Shown: positions 9,798-18,033 of the stretch, one piece after another
Layout of the letters: each line of letters starts with the position of its first letter
How positions within the stretch are numbered: the stretch's first letter is position 1
Program-made: the position numbers and the translations under genes
Assembly: GCA_002733995.1 (NCBI GenBank)
Contig: NVXR01000003.1
Span: forward strand, 124,001-188,000
Direction of reading: 5' to 3'
Origin: Desulfotalea sp.
GTDB lineage: Bacteria; Desulfobacterota; Desulfobulbia; Desulfobulbales; Desulfocapsaceae
Length of the DNA: 64,000 nt
The notes under the pieces: model-generated
Databases searched by the model: none
Seen by the model: only the letters and a program-made list of their open reading frames with translations
Told to the model about the DNA's origin: nothing

Positions 9798-10550
9798 TTA
9801 CTGAATGAAAAGATGTTTACTCACCTTACGCTCAATGGAATAGATGCCAAAATAAAGAAGAACACCAAGCAACCCCATGCCCATGATACCGGCATACATC
9901 TCTTCGTACAGCAGTACCTGATAGGTCTCTATCACTATATAATATCCAAGACCATAACTGGTGAGGGACTGCTCTGCGATAAAAAGAACAGCCACCGCCG
10001 TACCAACAGAAATCCGCAGGGCCGTCAAAACAGCCGGAAGCGATGCGGGCAAATACACATAGCGAAACAGCGCCCTGCGACCAGCTCCCAATGATTTCAC
10101 CGATTGAATCAGCTCTTTTCGAAGCCCGGAGGCCTCATCTCTGACCACGACAAGAATCTGGAAGAAAATGATTATTGCAATCAGGGTGATTTTTGAAAAA
10201 TCACTTATCCCCATAAGCACATAAATAACAGGAAGAAAAATGATTTTAGGAATCGGGTAGATAATGGCGATAAGGGGCCCCACAACCCGATCTATCTTAG
10301 GCATCTGCCCAAGAAGGAGGCCAAGAGGGGCTGCAAAAATTGTAGCGAGAATAACGGCGGCGAGTACCCGCGCCGAGGAGGCGAGAAAATGTAGGCCCAA
10401 CTCACCCCACATACCATGGAGAAAAAGCGGCACCACAGCAACAGGAGAAGGCAGGATAGGACGATCTACTATAAGTGAAAGTATCTCCCAGATTGCAAAC
10501 AGCATGAGGACACCAGTCAGAGTGGATAAAAATGTAGCCTTATTTTTCAT
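9798..10550 (-). CDS. ABC transporter permease (SsuC/TauC/ThiX family)
   Basis: Inner-membrane permease of a nitrate/sulfonate/taurine/thiamine-precursor type importer. The 250 residues have about six hydrophobic helices. The EAA-like coupling loop is around VKSLGAGRRALFRYVYLPASLP, here with A/G substitutions. Its ATG overlaps the last codons of the ATPase gene by four bases, so translation is likely coupled. The substrate cannot be read from the permease. Confidence 0.87.
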   Translation of the reverse strand: MKNKATFLSTLTGVLMLFAIWEILSLIVDRPILPSPVAVVPLFLHGMWGELGLHFLASSARVLAAVILATIFAAPLGLLLGQMPKIDRVVGPLIAIIYPIPKIIFLPVIYVLMGISDFSKITLIAIIIFFQILVVVRDEASGLRKELIQSVKSLGAGRRALFRYVYLPASLPAVLTALRISVGTAVAVLFIAEQSLTSYGLGYYIVIETYQVLLYEEMYAGIMGMGLLGVLLYFGIYSIERKVSKHLFIQ

Positions 10551-11365
10551 CCGCGCCCACCTTTTTGCAACGCCCCCCGGGAAATCTGACGCTGCCCGGA
10601 GAGGATTTCATGCAACTGTGCGCATTTCTTTCTAAACTCTGGACTGTTCCTCTCATCCATTGCAGCAAACAGATGATTATCTATAACTTGGGCCTGGCTG
10701 TTACAGCTTTCAGACAACACCAGGATTTTCTCCCCAAGAACCACCGCCTCTTCTATATCATGGGTTACAGTCAATGAAGTGAGTCGGCTCTGCTTATGAA
10801 AACTATTCATCACCTTTTGCAACTCCTCACGGATGGGGGCATCAAGTGCTGAAAACGGTTCATCCATGAGAAGTAAATCCGGCTCCAGCACAAGTGTTCT
10901 GGCAATTGCAGCCCGCTGTCTCTGCCCTCTTGAGAGCTGGGAAGGATACATATCTTTTAAATGATCGATCCCCAGCCAGCTCAACCAGTGATGAACACGG
11001 TCCTCTTCTTTCTCTCTGTCAAATTCAACATCAACAGGGGAGTGCTTACCGTCGGCACCATAATAATGACGGATTTTGAGGCCCAATCTGGTGTTTTCAT
11101 AAATCGTAGCCCAGGGAAGCAAGCCATGGTCCTGCAAGACCAATCCCGTCGACGGTCTTGGTCGCTGGATTTTTTCTCCACCCACTCGGACAATTCCCCC
11201 AAGGGGCTTTTTGAGACCGGCCACAAGAAAAAGCAGCGTGGTTTTACCACAACCCGAAGGCCCGATTACGGTCCAGGACTCACCGGGTTCTATCGTCAGG
11301 TTGAAATTTTTAAAAATATCGCCCCCATCCCCATGGGAGAAACTAAGATCTTCAAGTGATATCAT
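10547..11365 (-). CDS. ABC transporter ATP-binding protein (SsuB/TauB/ThiZ family)
   Basis: Cytoplasmic ATPase of the importer. It has Walker A GPSGCGKTT near residue 38, signature LSRGQRQR, Walker B LLLMDEPFSALD and a switch His in TVTHDIEEAV. The signature reads LSRGQ instead of LSGGQ, a common variant in this family. Its 272 residues are of normal length. It begins 11 bases after the binding-protein gene stop and overlaps the permease gene. Confidence 0.9.
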   Translation of the reverse strand: MISLEDLSFSHGDGGDIFKNFNLTIEPGESWTVIGPSGCGKTTLLFLVAGLKKPLGGIVRVGGEKIQRPRPSTGLVLQDHGLLPWATIYENTRLGLKIRHYYGADGKHSPVDVEFDREKEEDRVHHWLSWLGIDHLKDMYPSQLSRGQRQRAAIARTLVLEPDLLLMDEPFSALDAPIREELQKVMNSFHKQSRLTSLTVTHDIEEAVVLGEKILVLSESCNSQAQVIDNHLFAAMDERNSPEFRKKCAQLHEILSGQRQISRGALQKGGRG

Positions 11366-11376
11366 ATTATTAAGAG

Positions 11377-12333
11377 CTACATTGGTAAGAATTCTGCTGT
11401 GACAGAGTCTGCATAAGTGAGTGGAGTGACCAGAAGCTTTCTCTCTACCATCCAGGCCATCACATCATCCCATTGCGCCTTGGTGGGGAGAGCTTTTATC
11501 GGCATTGGTGGAATTGTAAATTCTCCCTGGATATTTTTAGGCACCCGTATCTTTTTCAACATCAAACTTTCGTATGCAGCCGGGTCCCGGTTAAGATCCT
11601 GCGCAGCACAGTCCCAAGCAATCATAAATTTTTTCACCGACTCATTTTTCTCCCTAAGCGACTCCAGGGAAAATGTAATAACGCTGGCGCTCAAATCCCG
11701 CCTGCTGGTATCATTCACCACTTCAATTGCGCCAGCTTTTATAGCCGCCGCTCCTAAAGGATCTGGTAGGGTAACCGCTTTTAACTGTCCCTGCAGAAGT
11801 AACTGGAGACGCTCTGGCAACACCGGTACGGACCTGTATACAATCTCCTTACCCTGCAGACCTCCATCGGTCAAAAGGCGGGTTGAGATGTATTCAATCA
11901 CCGTATTTTTAGAGATTCCAATAGGAACATCTGCAAGATCAGCTATCGTTGCAATACCACTTCCTGGGGCGGCCAAAATTCTAAAAAGTGGGTTATCGCC
12001 TATGGGTAAACGGGCAATAGAGATGATTTTAACCCGGCTTTTATCCCTGTTGAAATTTGCCGCACCGGAGATCTCATTTATCATCCCATCGACTCTCCCC
12101 GCCTGCATCAACTGGTCGCGTTCCACAGCACTGCCCACAGACAACGCTTCCACCTTTACTCCCAACTCTTCAAAGTAGCCTTTTTCCAGGGCAACATAGA
12201 CAGGAAGCACATCAGGAATAGGCAACAAGGCCAGTCGAAGAGTTGTTTTAGACTCACTTCCCAAAGAACTCAGAGGAAAGAAAAGACAGGTCAACAACAA
12301 CGGCAGACACAAAAACGACATTTTTCTTAACAT
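11377..12333 (-). CDS. ABC transporter substrate-binding protein (NMT1/SsuA-like)
   Basis: Exported solute receptor of the importer. An in-frame GTG at 12342 is possible, but I prefer the ATG at 12333, which gives a clean signal peptide (MLRKMSFLCLPLLLTCLFF, cleaved after about residue 26). The mature part shows the NMT1/SsuA pattern with LPVYVALEKGYFEELG and a DPLGAAAIKAGA segment. It is the first gene of an operon with the ATPase, the permease and probably menA. It is divergent from the hydantoinase-like gene at 12492. The substrate is unknown; pairing with menA hints at a quinone or thiamine-related precursor, but this is only inference. Confidence 0.85.
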   Translation of the reverse strand: MLRKMSFLCLPLLLTCLFFPLSSLGSESKTTLRLALLPIPDVLPVYVALEKGYFEELGVKVEALSVGSAVERDQLMQAGRVDGMINEISGAANFNRDKSRVKIISIARLPIGDNPLFRILAAPGSGIATIADLADVPIGISKNTVIEYISTRLLTDGGLQGKEIVYRSVPVLPERLQLLLQGQLKAVTLPDPLGAAAIKAGAIEVVNDTSRRDLSASVITFSLESLREKNESVKKFMIAWDCAAQDLNRDPAAYESLMLKKIRVPKNIQGEFTIPPMPIKALPTKAQWDDVMAWMVERKLLVTPLTYADSVTAEFLPM

Positions 12334-12491
12334 ATCACTCACTCATACTCTTAGTTTAAATCCCTCAAGCTAGTACATAAAGGGGGCGGCTGATATGGAA
12401 ACAGGATAGTATTAACATACTGTTTACGCTATGCTCAAAATACATAGCCCCTTTCTTAACGATAAACTGAATAATCCTGCAACGTAAAAAC

Positions 12492-14153
12492 ATGCAAAAA
12501 TATATTATTGGCATTGATACAGGTGGAACATACACCGATGCGGTCCTTCTCGATATAGATTCCAGTGCCATTATCGCAACGACCAAGAAACCAACAACCC
12601 ACTATGACCTTTCTGTTGCAACAGGTAATGCACTTGCAGACCTGTTAAAGATAAGCGGCGCCGCCCCTGATCAGATCGAAAAAATAGTGCTATCCTCCAC
12701 CCTTGCCACCAACTCTGTCGTTGAAAATAAAGGCGCAAGAGTTGCCATTATCGTCATCGGCTACGTAAAACACTTCCGGCTTCCGGTTAAAGCTGTGGTT
12801 TTCGTCAAAGGTGGACACAATATTTTAGGCGACGAAGAGCAGCCACTTGAACTTGAGCACCTCGTCCATCTCATTGAAGGATTAAAGAACGAAGTGGATG
12901 CCTATGGTGTCTGCTCAGCAATGTCTTTTAAGAACCCAGCCCATGAAATGGTTGTAGAAAAAGCAATTAGCATGCTTGACCCTAAACCTGTCTTTTGCTC
13001 ACACCGCATTAGTGATCTTGCCGGTATGGAACAACGGGCGGCAACGGCAGGACTGCACGCTAAACTCATGCCGGTCATGGAAGAATTTATCACAGGGGTC
13101 GTAAAAGCAATGGAGGGATTGCAACTCAGCTGTCCCGTGTTGGTTATAGGTGGTAACGGTCAACCAATGGACGGAGACAAGGCAACGAGGGAAGCCGGTC
13201 TCACCGTGGCAAGTGGCCCGGCCTGTACCGCATTTTTTGGAGCTGCCCACAGCGTAGAATCGGCCAACGCTCTGGTTATTGATGTGGGTGGGACGACAAC
13301 AGATATAGCCATGATAGAGAACGGCAAACCTCTCATGAGCAAAGAAGGTTGTCACATCGGCAAATGGAAGACCCATGTTAAAGCCATTGACATGCATACC
13401 GGCGGCATCGGCGGTGATAGTCATGTCTCCATAGATAACAAAGGTAAAATATCCATCGGGCCTGCCCGGGTTACTCCCCTTGCAACCGCCGTAAATCTTC
13501 CTCCGCTCAAAGATTGGCTCGGTACCGGCGACCGTGATAAACTTATTGCACTTCAACCAGGTAACAGAGACAAACTCCCAGAAAACCAACTAACGACCCT
13601 TCTTATCCAAAAGGGAAATATCACCCCAGCCACAATACGCCAGGAGACCGGCCTTAGTGGCATTCCTTTAGACAAACAACTGGAACACCTTACCAGACAA
13701 CAGTTCATCTTTGAGTGTGGTTTCACCCCCACCGACGCTCTGCATGTTCTTGGTAAAATTGATATTGGCAACACTAATATCGCTATGGAAGCAGCAAATA
13801 TCCTGGGCCTCGCCATCGGAATGACGGCAGAGCAATTTGCCCAGATGGTCGTTGATAAAACCTGTGAGCAAATTGAAAATTTGCTTATCGACTACGTAGC
13901 TAAGCATTATTGGGGCCATTCTCTCACCTCCTTTATATCAACGCGGAACAACCATCCGGTATTAGGGGTTGATTTTTCAATCAAGACCCCTCTTATTGGT
14001 ATTGGTGCCGCAGCACGTTTCCTGCTACCTGAGGTTGCCAAAAGCCTAAAAACCACTATCTTTTTCCCCGATCATTGTGAAGTGGGAAACGCTATTGGCG
14101 CTGCTATGCTTGGAATGCAGGCTCAAAACACCCCCTCGGTAGATGGACATTAA
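12492..14153 (+). CDS. Hydantoinase/oxoprolinase family protein
   Basis: Member of the ASKHA-fold HyuA/oxoprolinase family, whose known members hydrolyse cyclic amides with ATP. The 553 residues contain two phosphate-binding segments, GIDTGGTYTDAVL at 7-19 and VIDVGGTTTDIAM near 262-274, and a GGIGGDSHV loop. This is close to the length of the HyuA N-terminal plus central domains. No HyuB partner is visible, so the reaction is uncertain. Stand-alone copies occur widely in anaerobes. It is divergent from the ABC operon over a 150-base shared promoter region. Confidence 0.85.
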   Translation: MQKYIIGIDTGGTYTDAVLLDIDSSAIIATTKKPTTHYDLSVATGNALADLLKISGAAPDQIEKIVLSSTLATNSVVENKGARVAIIVIGYVKHFRLPVKAVVFVKGGHNILGDEEQPLELEHLVHLIEGLKNEVDAYGVCSAMSFKNPAHEMVVEKAISMLDPKPVFCSHRISDLAGMEQRAATAGLHAKLMPVMEEFITGVVKAMEGLQLSCPVLVIGGNGQPMDGDKATREAGLTVASGPACTAFFGAAHSVESANALVIDVGGTTTDIAMIENGKPLMSKEGCHIGKWKTHVKAIDMHTGGIGGDSHVSIDNKGKISIGPARVTPLATAVNLPPLKDWLGTGDRDKLIALQPGNRDKLPENQLTTLLIQKGNITPATIRQETGLSGIPLDKQLEHLTRQQFIFECGFTPTDALHVLGKIDIGNTNIAMEAANILGLAIGMTAEQFAQMVVDKTCEQIENLLIDYVAKHYWGHSLTSFISTRNNHPVLGVDFSIKTPLIGIGAAARFLLPEVAKSLKTTIFFPDHCEVGNAIGAAMLGMQAQNTPSVDGH

Positions 14154-14287
14154 CACGCTATAAGTGCTTCACTTATAGGCCATAAGTTTGCTCTCTGCTG
14201 GTATTTTTTAAATACAGTGTTTGCAACGACAAATTTACTTATTTTTTATGAATTTTTTTCCAAGGTGAGGCTCTACAAAAAAGAAAC

Positions 14288-14881
14288 ATGAAAATTCTCT
14301 GCGTTGCTGACACCGTTACGCGATCCCTTCTGGAACCTAACCTCGGAGGGCCTGCCATTGAAGAAATTGATCTGGTTATTGCCTGTGGAGACTTGCCTCC
14401 TGAGTACCTCTCCTCCCTGAGAAACCGCTACAACGCGCCGCTCTATTATGTCCTCGGCAACCATGATCTTCGCTATCAAAACTCTCCCCCCGTGGGATGC
14501 ACCCATATTGACCGTCACATTGTCAACTTTTCTACGTTGAGTATGACCGGTTTTTCGGGGTCACGCTGGTATAACGGAGGCATCAATCAGTACTCCGAAA
14601 AACAGATGAGAGGATTTATGCGGCGTATGCGCTTTCAACTTTGGCGCAATAAAGGAGTTGATATTGTTGTCACCCATGCCCCCCCACGGTTTGTTCATGA
14701 TGCAGAAGATCCATGCCACCGCGGATTTCGAATATTTCGTTGGTTTATAGATAAATACAAACCACGCTACTGTCTTCACGGACATATCCATACCCACTTT
14801 GAGGATGACTCCGAAAGGATCACCTCCATCAACTCAACTTCGGTTATAAACTGTTATGGCTACTATGTTCTCGAAATATAA
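14288..14881 (+). CDS. Metallophosphoesterase (calcineurin-like)
   Basis: Predicted cytoplasmic phosphoesterase of 197 residues. Metal-binding blocks are visible as GDLPP (motif II region), GNHD, a mid-region THAPP and the C-terminal GHIHTH. The first motif is normally D-x-H, but here it reads ADTVT, so the usual His is Val10. Activity may be altered. The last 26 bases overlap the start of the next gene in another frame, indicating coupled translation with the ParB-RAM protein. Confidence 0.85.
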   Translation: MKILCVADTVTRSLLEPNLGGPAIEEIDLVIACGDLPPEYLSSLRNRYNAPLYYVLGNHDLRYQNSPPVGCTHIDRHIVNFSTLSMTGFSGSRWYNGGINQYSEKQMRGFMRRMRFQLWRNKGVDIVVTHAPPRFVHDAEDPCHRGFRIFRWFIDKYKPRYCLHGHIHTHFEDDSERITSINSTSVINCYGYYVLEI

Positions 14882-15974
14882 GCCGCTCAAGGCCCTTAAA
14901 AAATTCATTATAGGAGAGCGGGAGCCTATTACAGAGAATCCCTGTAGCTTCAACGTCAGACAGGAAAAAGAAAAGGCGTACGAGGCTATTGAACGGGGAA
15001 CCCTGATGGTTCCTTTGGAAAAGATTGTGGGTAGTGTCGGCAGATACCATGATTTCGACAACCAGTTCAAAACCCAGAATTCAAATAAAGATGAACGACT
15101 TCAGGGCATACTAAAAGCGATGCGCCTGGGTAAAAGCCTTCCTCCCATAGCTCTTTACCAGATAAAAGAAGATTTTTTCATCCTGGATGGCCACCACCGA
15201 TTTAAGGCCGCAAGGGAGCTCGGTCACACCCATATTCGCTCACGTATTGTTGAACTTCTGCCCAGTAAAAACACTTTTGAAAACAATCTCTACAACGAAA
15301 AAATTCAATTTAGAGACAAAGCAGGCCTCAGCGACAGTCATGACCTTACCGAACCCGGCCAGTTTAAACATCTGGTATGGCAAATAGAAAAACACCAAAC
15401 ATTTCTCTCGGCAAAAAACAAAGAGCAGACAACCTTTAAGCAGGCGGCGACCGACTGGTATTCATCAATTTACCGCCCTCTCTTTACCCTCATTGAAAAC
15501 AGCCATCTGGTAAAGTCATTCCCAAAAAGAACGGTGGACGACCTCTACCTGTACATATCGGTCCATCAGTGGGAAAAGGGCAAAAAGCGTAAGTACGGTA
15601 TAGGAATTGATAAACTCATTCCCACCGATATGGAGGCCTTCAGAGAAAAGATGTCTGCACAAAACGAACAGGAATACCCCGAGATGAAACGGGAAATCAC
15701 CATTTTTGTGCTCATTAATATTGAAGGCAAATATGAGCAGCAGCTTATCGATAAACTCCTGGCCCTGAATGAGGTGCGAGAGGTACATGCAATTCACGGA
15801 TCCATTGATTTGTTGACCAAGATCATCTTAACCCGAGACCTCCTCTCATCCGATGCGGAATTAATCTCTGATTTTATTCAATCAACCATCCGCCAATGGA
15901 AAGGTATCGTCTCCTCCCAGACACTGATTCCGGGAATATCAAGAGTCAAAGACGACGACCGATGCCACCTGTAA
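14856..15974 (+). CDS. ParB/sulfiredoxin-fold protein with C-terminal Lrp-type RAM domain
   Basis: Predicted 372-residue regulator or NTP-dependent protein of unknown role. A ParB-N like core lies near residues 45-135, with MVPLEKI, SLPPIALYQI and the signature DGHHRFKAARELG. The middle region (about 150-270) is charged and unrecognised. The last 85 residues, from REITIFVLINIEGKYE to the end, match the ligand-binding RAM fold of Lrp/AsnC regulators (VREVHAIHGSIDLLTKI). An alternative ATG lies at 14865. It overlaps the metallophosphoesterase gene by 26 bases. No ParB-type helix-turn-helix is obvious. Confidence 0.75.
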   Translation: MATMFSKYKPLKALKKFIIGEREPITENPCSFNVRQEKEKAYEAIERGTLMVPLEKIVGSVGRYHDFDNQFKTQNSNKDERLQGILKAMRLGKSLPPIALYQIKEDFFILDGHHRFKAARELGHTHIRSRIVELLPSKNTFENNLYNEKIQFRDKAGLSDSHDLTEPGQFKHLVWQIEKHQTFLSAKNKEQTTFKQAATDWYSSIYRPLFTLIENSHLVKSFPKRTVDDLYLYISVHQWEKGKKRKYGIGIDKLIPTDMEAFREKMSAQNEQEYPEMKREITIFVLINIEGKYEQQLIDKLLALNEVREVHAIHGSIDLLTKIILTRDLLSSDAELISDFIQSTIRQWKGIVSSQTLIPGISRVKDDDRCHL

Positions 15975-16094
15975 ACAGCCAGGCGTTTGTCCATATTTCC
16001 CCCAAAAGGCCAAGCCATATACGAGTCTCTGCCACAGGGCTTCACCTGTCAGCAGAGACAACATGGCATGACCTACGAACCAGAGGATGCGCAG

Positions 16095-16454
16095 ATGACA
16101 AAACCAACAAAGCCTGTTGTTGACTATGAGAATTCATTCGCATCCCTCGACATCAGAGTCGGTAAAGTGGTCGAGGTTGAAATTGAAACAGACACCCACA
16201 AACCCACCTATAAAATGGTGATCGACTTTGGCAAATATGGCAAACGAACAAGTTACGGCAGATTTACCTGCCATCCCATTAATGAAGTAAGAGACCGGCT
16301 GGTCCTTGCGGTTCTTAATTTTGAGCCAAGAGCCATGGGGCCCGTCACCTCAGAAGTCCTCGTCCTTGGTGTACAGTACCCCAAGGCCGCAAGTGGCGAG
16401 GCCACCTTTGTCTCCCCCGCCGTTACTGCCAAAATTGGCAGTAAACTCTTTTAG
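16095..16454 (+). CDS. CsaA-like tRNA-binding domain protein
   Basis: Small OB-fold protein of the CsaA/EMAP-II tRNA-binding class, with reported chaperone-like activity in relatives. The frame is open further upstream, but I chose the ATG at 16095 because AGAGGA lies 7 bases before it, and the 119 residues fit the CsaA length (about 110). Family features are SLDIRVGKVVEVE at the start of the domain, FTCHPINEV and a C-terminal SPAVTAKIGSKLF. The central region is less canonical than CsaA. It follows the ParB-RAM gene by 120 bases and may be its operon partner. Confidence 0.78.
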   Translation: MTKPTKPVVDYENSFASLDIRVGKVVEVEIETDTHKPTYKMVIDFGKYGKRTSYGRFTCHPINEVRDRLVLAVLNFEPRAMGPVTSEVLVLGVQYPKAASGEATFVSPAVTAKIGSKLF

Positions 16455-16607
16455 ACCAGTGACCTAAAAGAATGACAGACAAACAGTACCTGTAAAAATA
16501 GACTAATTGTACGTAAAATGGTAAATGACTTTGTGGGTTAGTTAAACAATTGTCATACAATACATCATAATTCAGCCCTACAGGGCCTTTATATATAGAG
16601 AAAACAC

Positions 16608-17888
16608 ATGGAAAGATTTCTTGTGATCGTAGTTTCTGCCGCCATAGGAACAGGTTTTTATTACTGGATGGCCCAGATGGTAAGAAAAAAATCAATGCGG
16701 GATTACATCTTTTCCCACCTTTGGCTTCTGCACCCCAACGCAATATGCTACTGGCGTGCCGCCATGGCAATTATTGGCTATATCCTCTATTTTTACCTGG
16801 GCTACCAGAGTGTAGCCATCCTCATATTCACCGTTGCTGCCATACTTGATGGTGTAGACGGTGTCGTCGCCAGAAGTTGCGATCTTGTTACCCACTGGGG
16901 AGAATGGCTGGATCCGTTTTGTGACAAACTCACCTACCTGCCACCACTCATCGGCTTTGCCTATGCTGGCATCCTCTCCCCTAAACTTGTATGGGCATTG
17001 GTTATTATTGAGTTTGTAGGCCAGTTTTTTGCCCGCCATATATTGAAATTACTCAAGACCTCTGGGGCCGCAAACAACTTTGGTAAAATCAAAGCCATCA
17101 TCTGTTTTGGCCTCGTTATTTTCTGTGCTCTTATCCAAAAAAATACCTTTATCATTGATATTGGAGATGAGATTCTTATCGCCTGCATAAGCCTTTCAGG
17201 GGCTTCGTTGATATTTAAATTCATCCCCAACAAACTCTATGCTGACATACTCTCCACCCTCAATTTTATCTGTGGAATTACAAGCCTCTACCTGACCTCT
17301 CAGTTCTCTTTTGCCTGGGCAATATTTGTAATTATTCTCGGCCAGCTCTTCGACCTCTTTGATGGCAGAATGGCAGAGAAACATGGTGGAACTAAGTACG
17401 GCCCCTATCTTGATGATATTGCTGACTTTGTAAGCTTCGGCCTCGCGCCGGCCTATATTATTTATAAATCTGAAGGGAATTTTGCACTGCTCTTTGGACT
17501 GTGCTACATTGCAGGTGTTGCCTACCGACTGATACGTTTTATTGTCTATGATAAAAAGAGAACAGATCTTCCAGAAGGTGTGTTCAACGGCCTGCCCAGC
17601 CCCGCGGGAGCCTTGATCGTCCTCGGAGCCGCTCTCATTGTCCCACCAAACATTTTATGGCTTATTGCCGCACTCTCTGTTGCGTTAATGATCAGCCATA
17701 TTCGCTTCGCCCACCTTGGTCGTGTGGTGCTTCAGCACCTGCCTAAACCGCTGTTTTTCTTGATGAGTTCCTCGATAATTGTCTGTATCGCCTTTATCCT
17801 CAAGACCAAAAGTGTGCAAATATTTGGCTGTCTCATTCTCGCATCCGTGGTCGCCTATATGATCGCAGGGAGAAAATGGTTGAAATAG
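16608..17888 (+). CDS. Two-domain CDP-alcohol phosphatidyltransferase (PgsA-like plus PssA-like)
   Basis: Integral membrane phospholipid synthase with two full CDP-alcohol phosphatidyltransferase modules in one 426-residue chain. The first module has the complete motif, with Asp81, Asp84, Gly85, Ala88, Arg89, Gly98, Asp102 and Asp106. The second has Asp249, Asp252, Gly253, Ala256, Gly265, Asp269 and Asp273, but the motif Arg is Glu257 and the loop is one residue shorter. The second half also carries SFGLAPA and FNGLPSPAG, features of phosphatidylserine synthase. Single-domain enzymes are the rule, so this may be a fusion catalysing two steps, or one active and one structural half. Confidence 0.82.
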   Translation: MERFLVIVVSAAIGTGFYYWMAQMVRKKSMRDYIFSHLWLLHPNAICYWRAAMAIIGYILYFYLGYQSVAILIFTVAAILDGVDGVVARSCDLVTHWGEWLDPFCDKLTYLPPLIGFAYAGILSPKLVWALVIIEFVGQFFARHILKLLKTSGAANNFGKIKAIICFGLVIFCALIQKNTFIIDIGDEILIACISLSGASLIFKFIPNKLYADILSTLNFICGITSLYLTSQFSFAWAIFVIILGQLFDLFDGRMAEKHGGTKYGPYLDDIADFVSFGLAPAYIIYKSEGNFALLFGLCYIAGVAYRLIRFIVYDKKRTDLPEGVFNGLPSPAGALIVLGAALIVPPNILWLIAALSVALMISHIRFAHLGRVVLQHLPKPLFFLMSSSIIVCIAFILKTKSVQIFGCLILASVVAYMIAGRKWLK

Positions 17889-17958
17889 GAGGCCCATCTG
17901 GAAAACAGCTTTTGCCAAACTATAGAATATGAGCATTTAGGGCAACACTCTTCAACAC

Positions 17959-18003
17959 AACAAACAAGCTAGGCAAACAAAATAACGCCTGTGCTTGTTT
18001 GTT
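17959..18003. terminator. Bidirectional terminator between convergent genes
   Basis: Perfect inverted repeat AACAAACAAGC (17959-17969) and GCTTGTTTGTT (17993-18003), with an inner GGC/GCC pair. It lies between the convergent CDP-alcohol transferase and GT10 genes. The T/A-rich arms supply short U tracts on both strands. Confidence 0.65.
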
Positions 18004-18033
18004 CGAAACACCTCGATTTAAGGAAAAACGACC

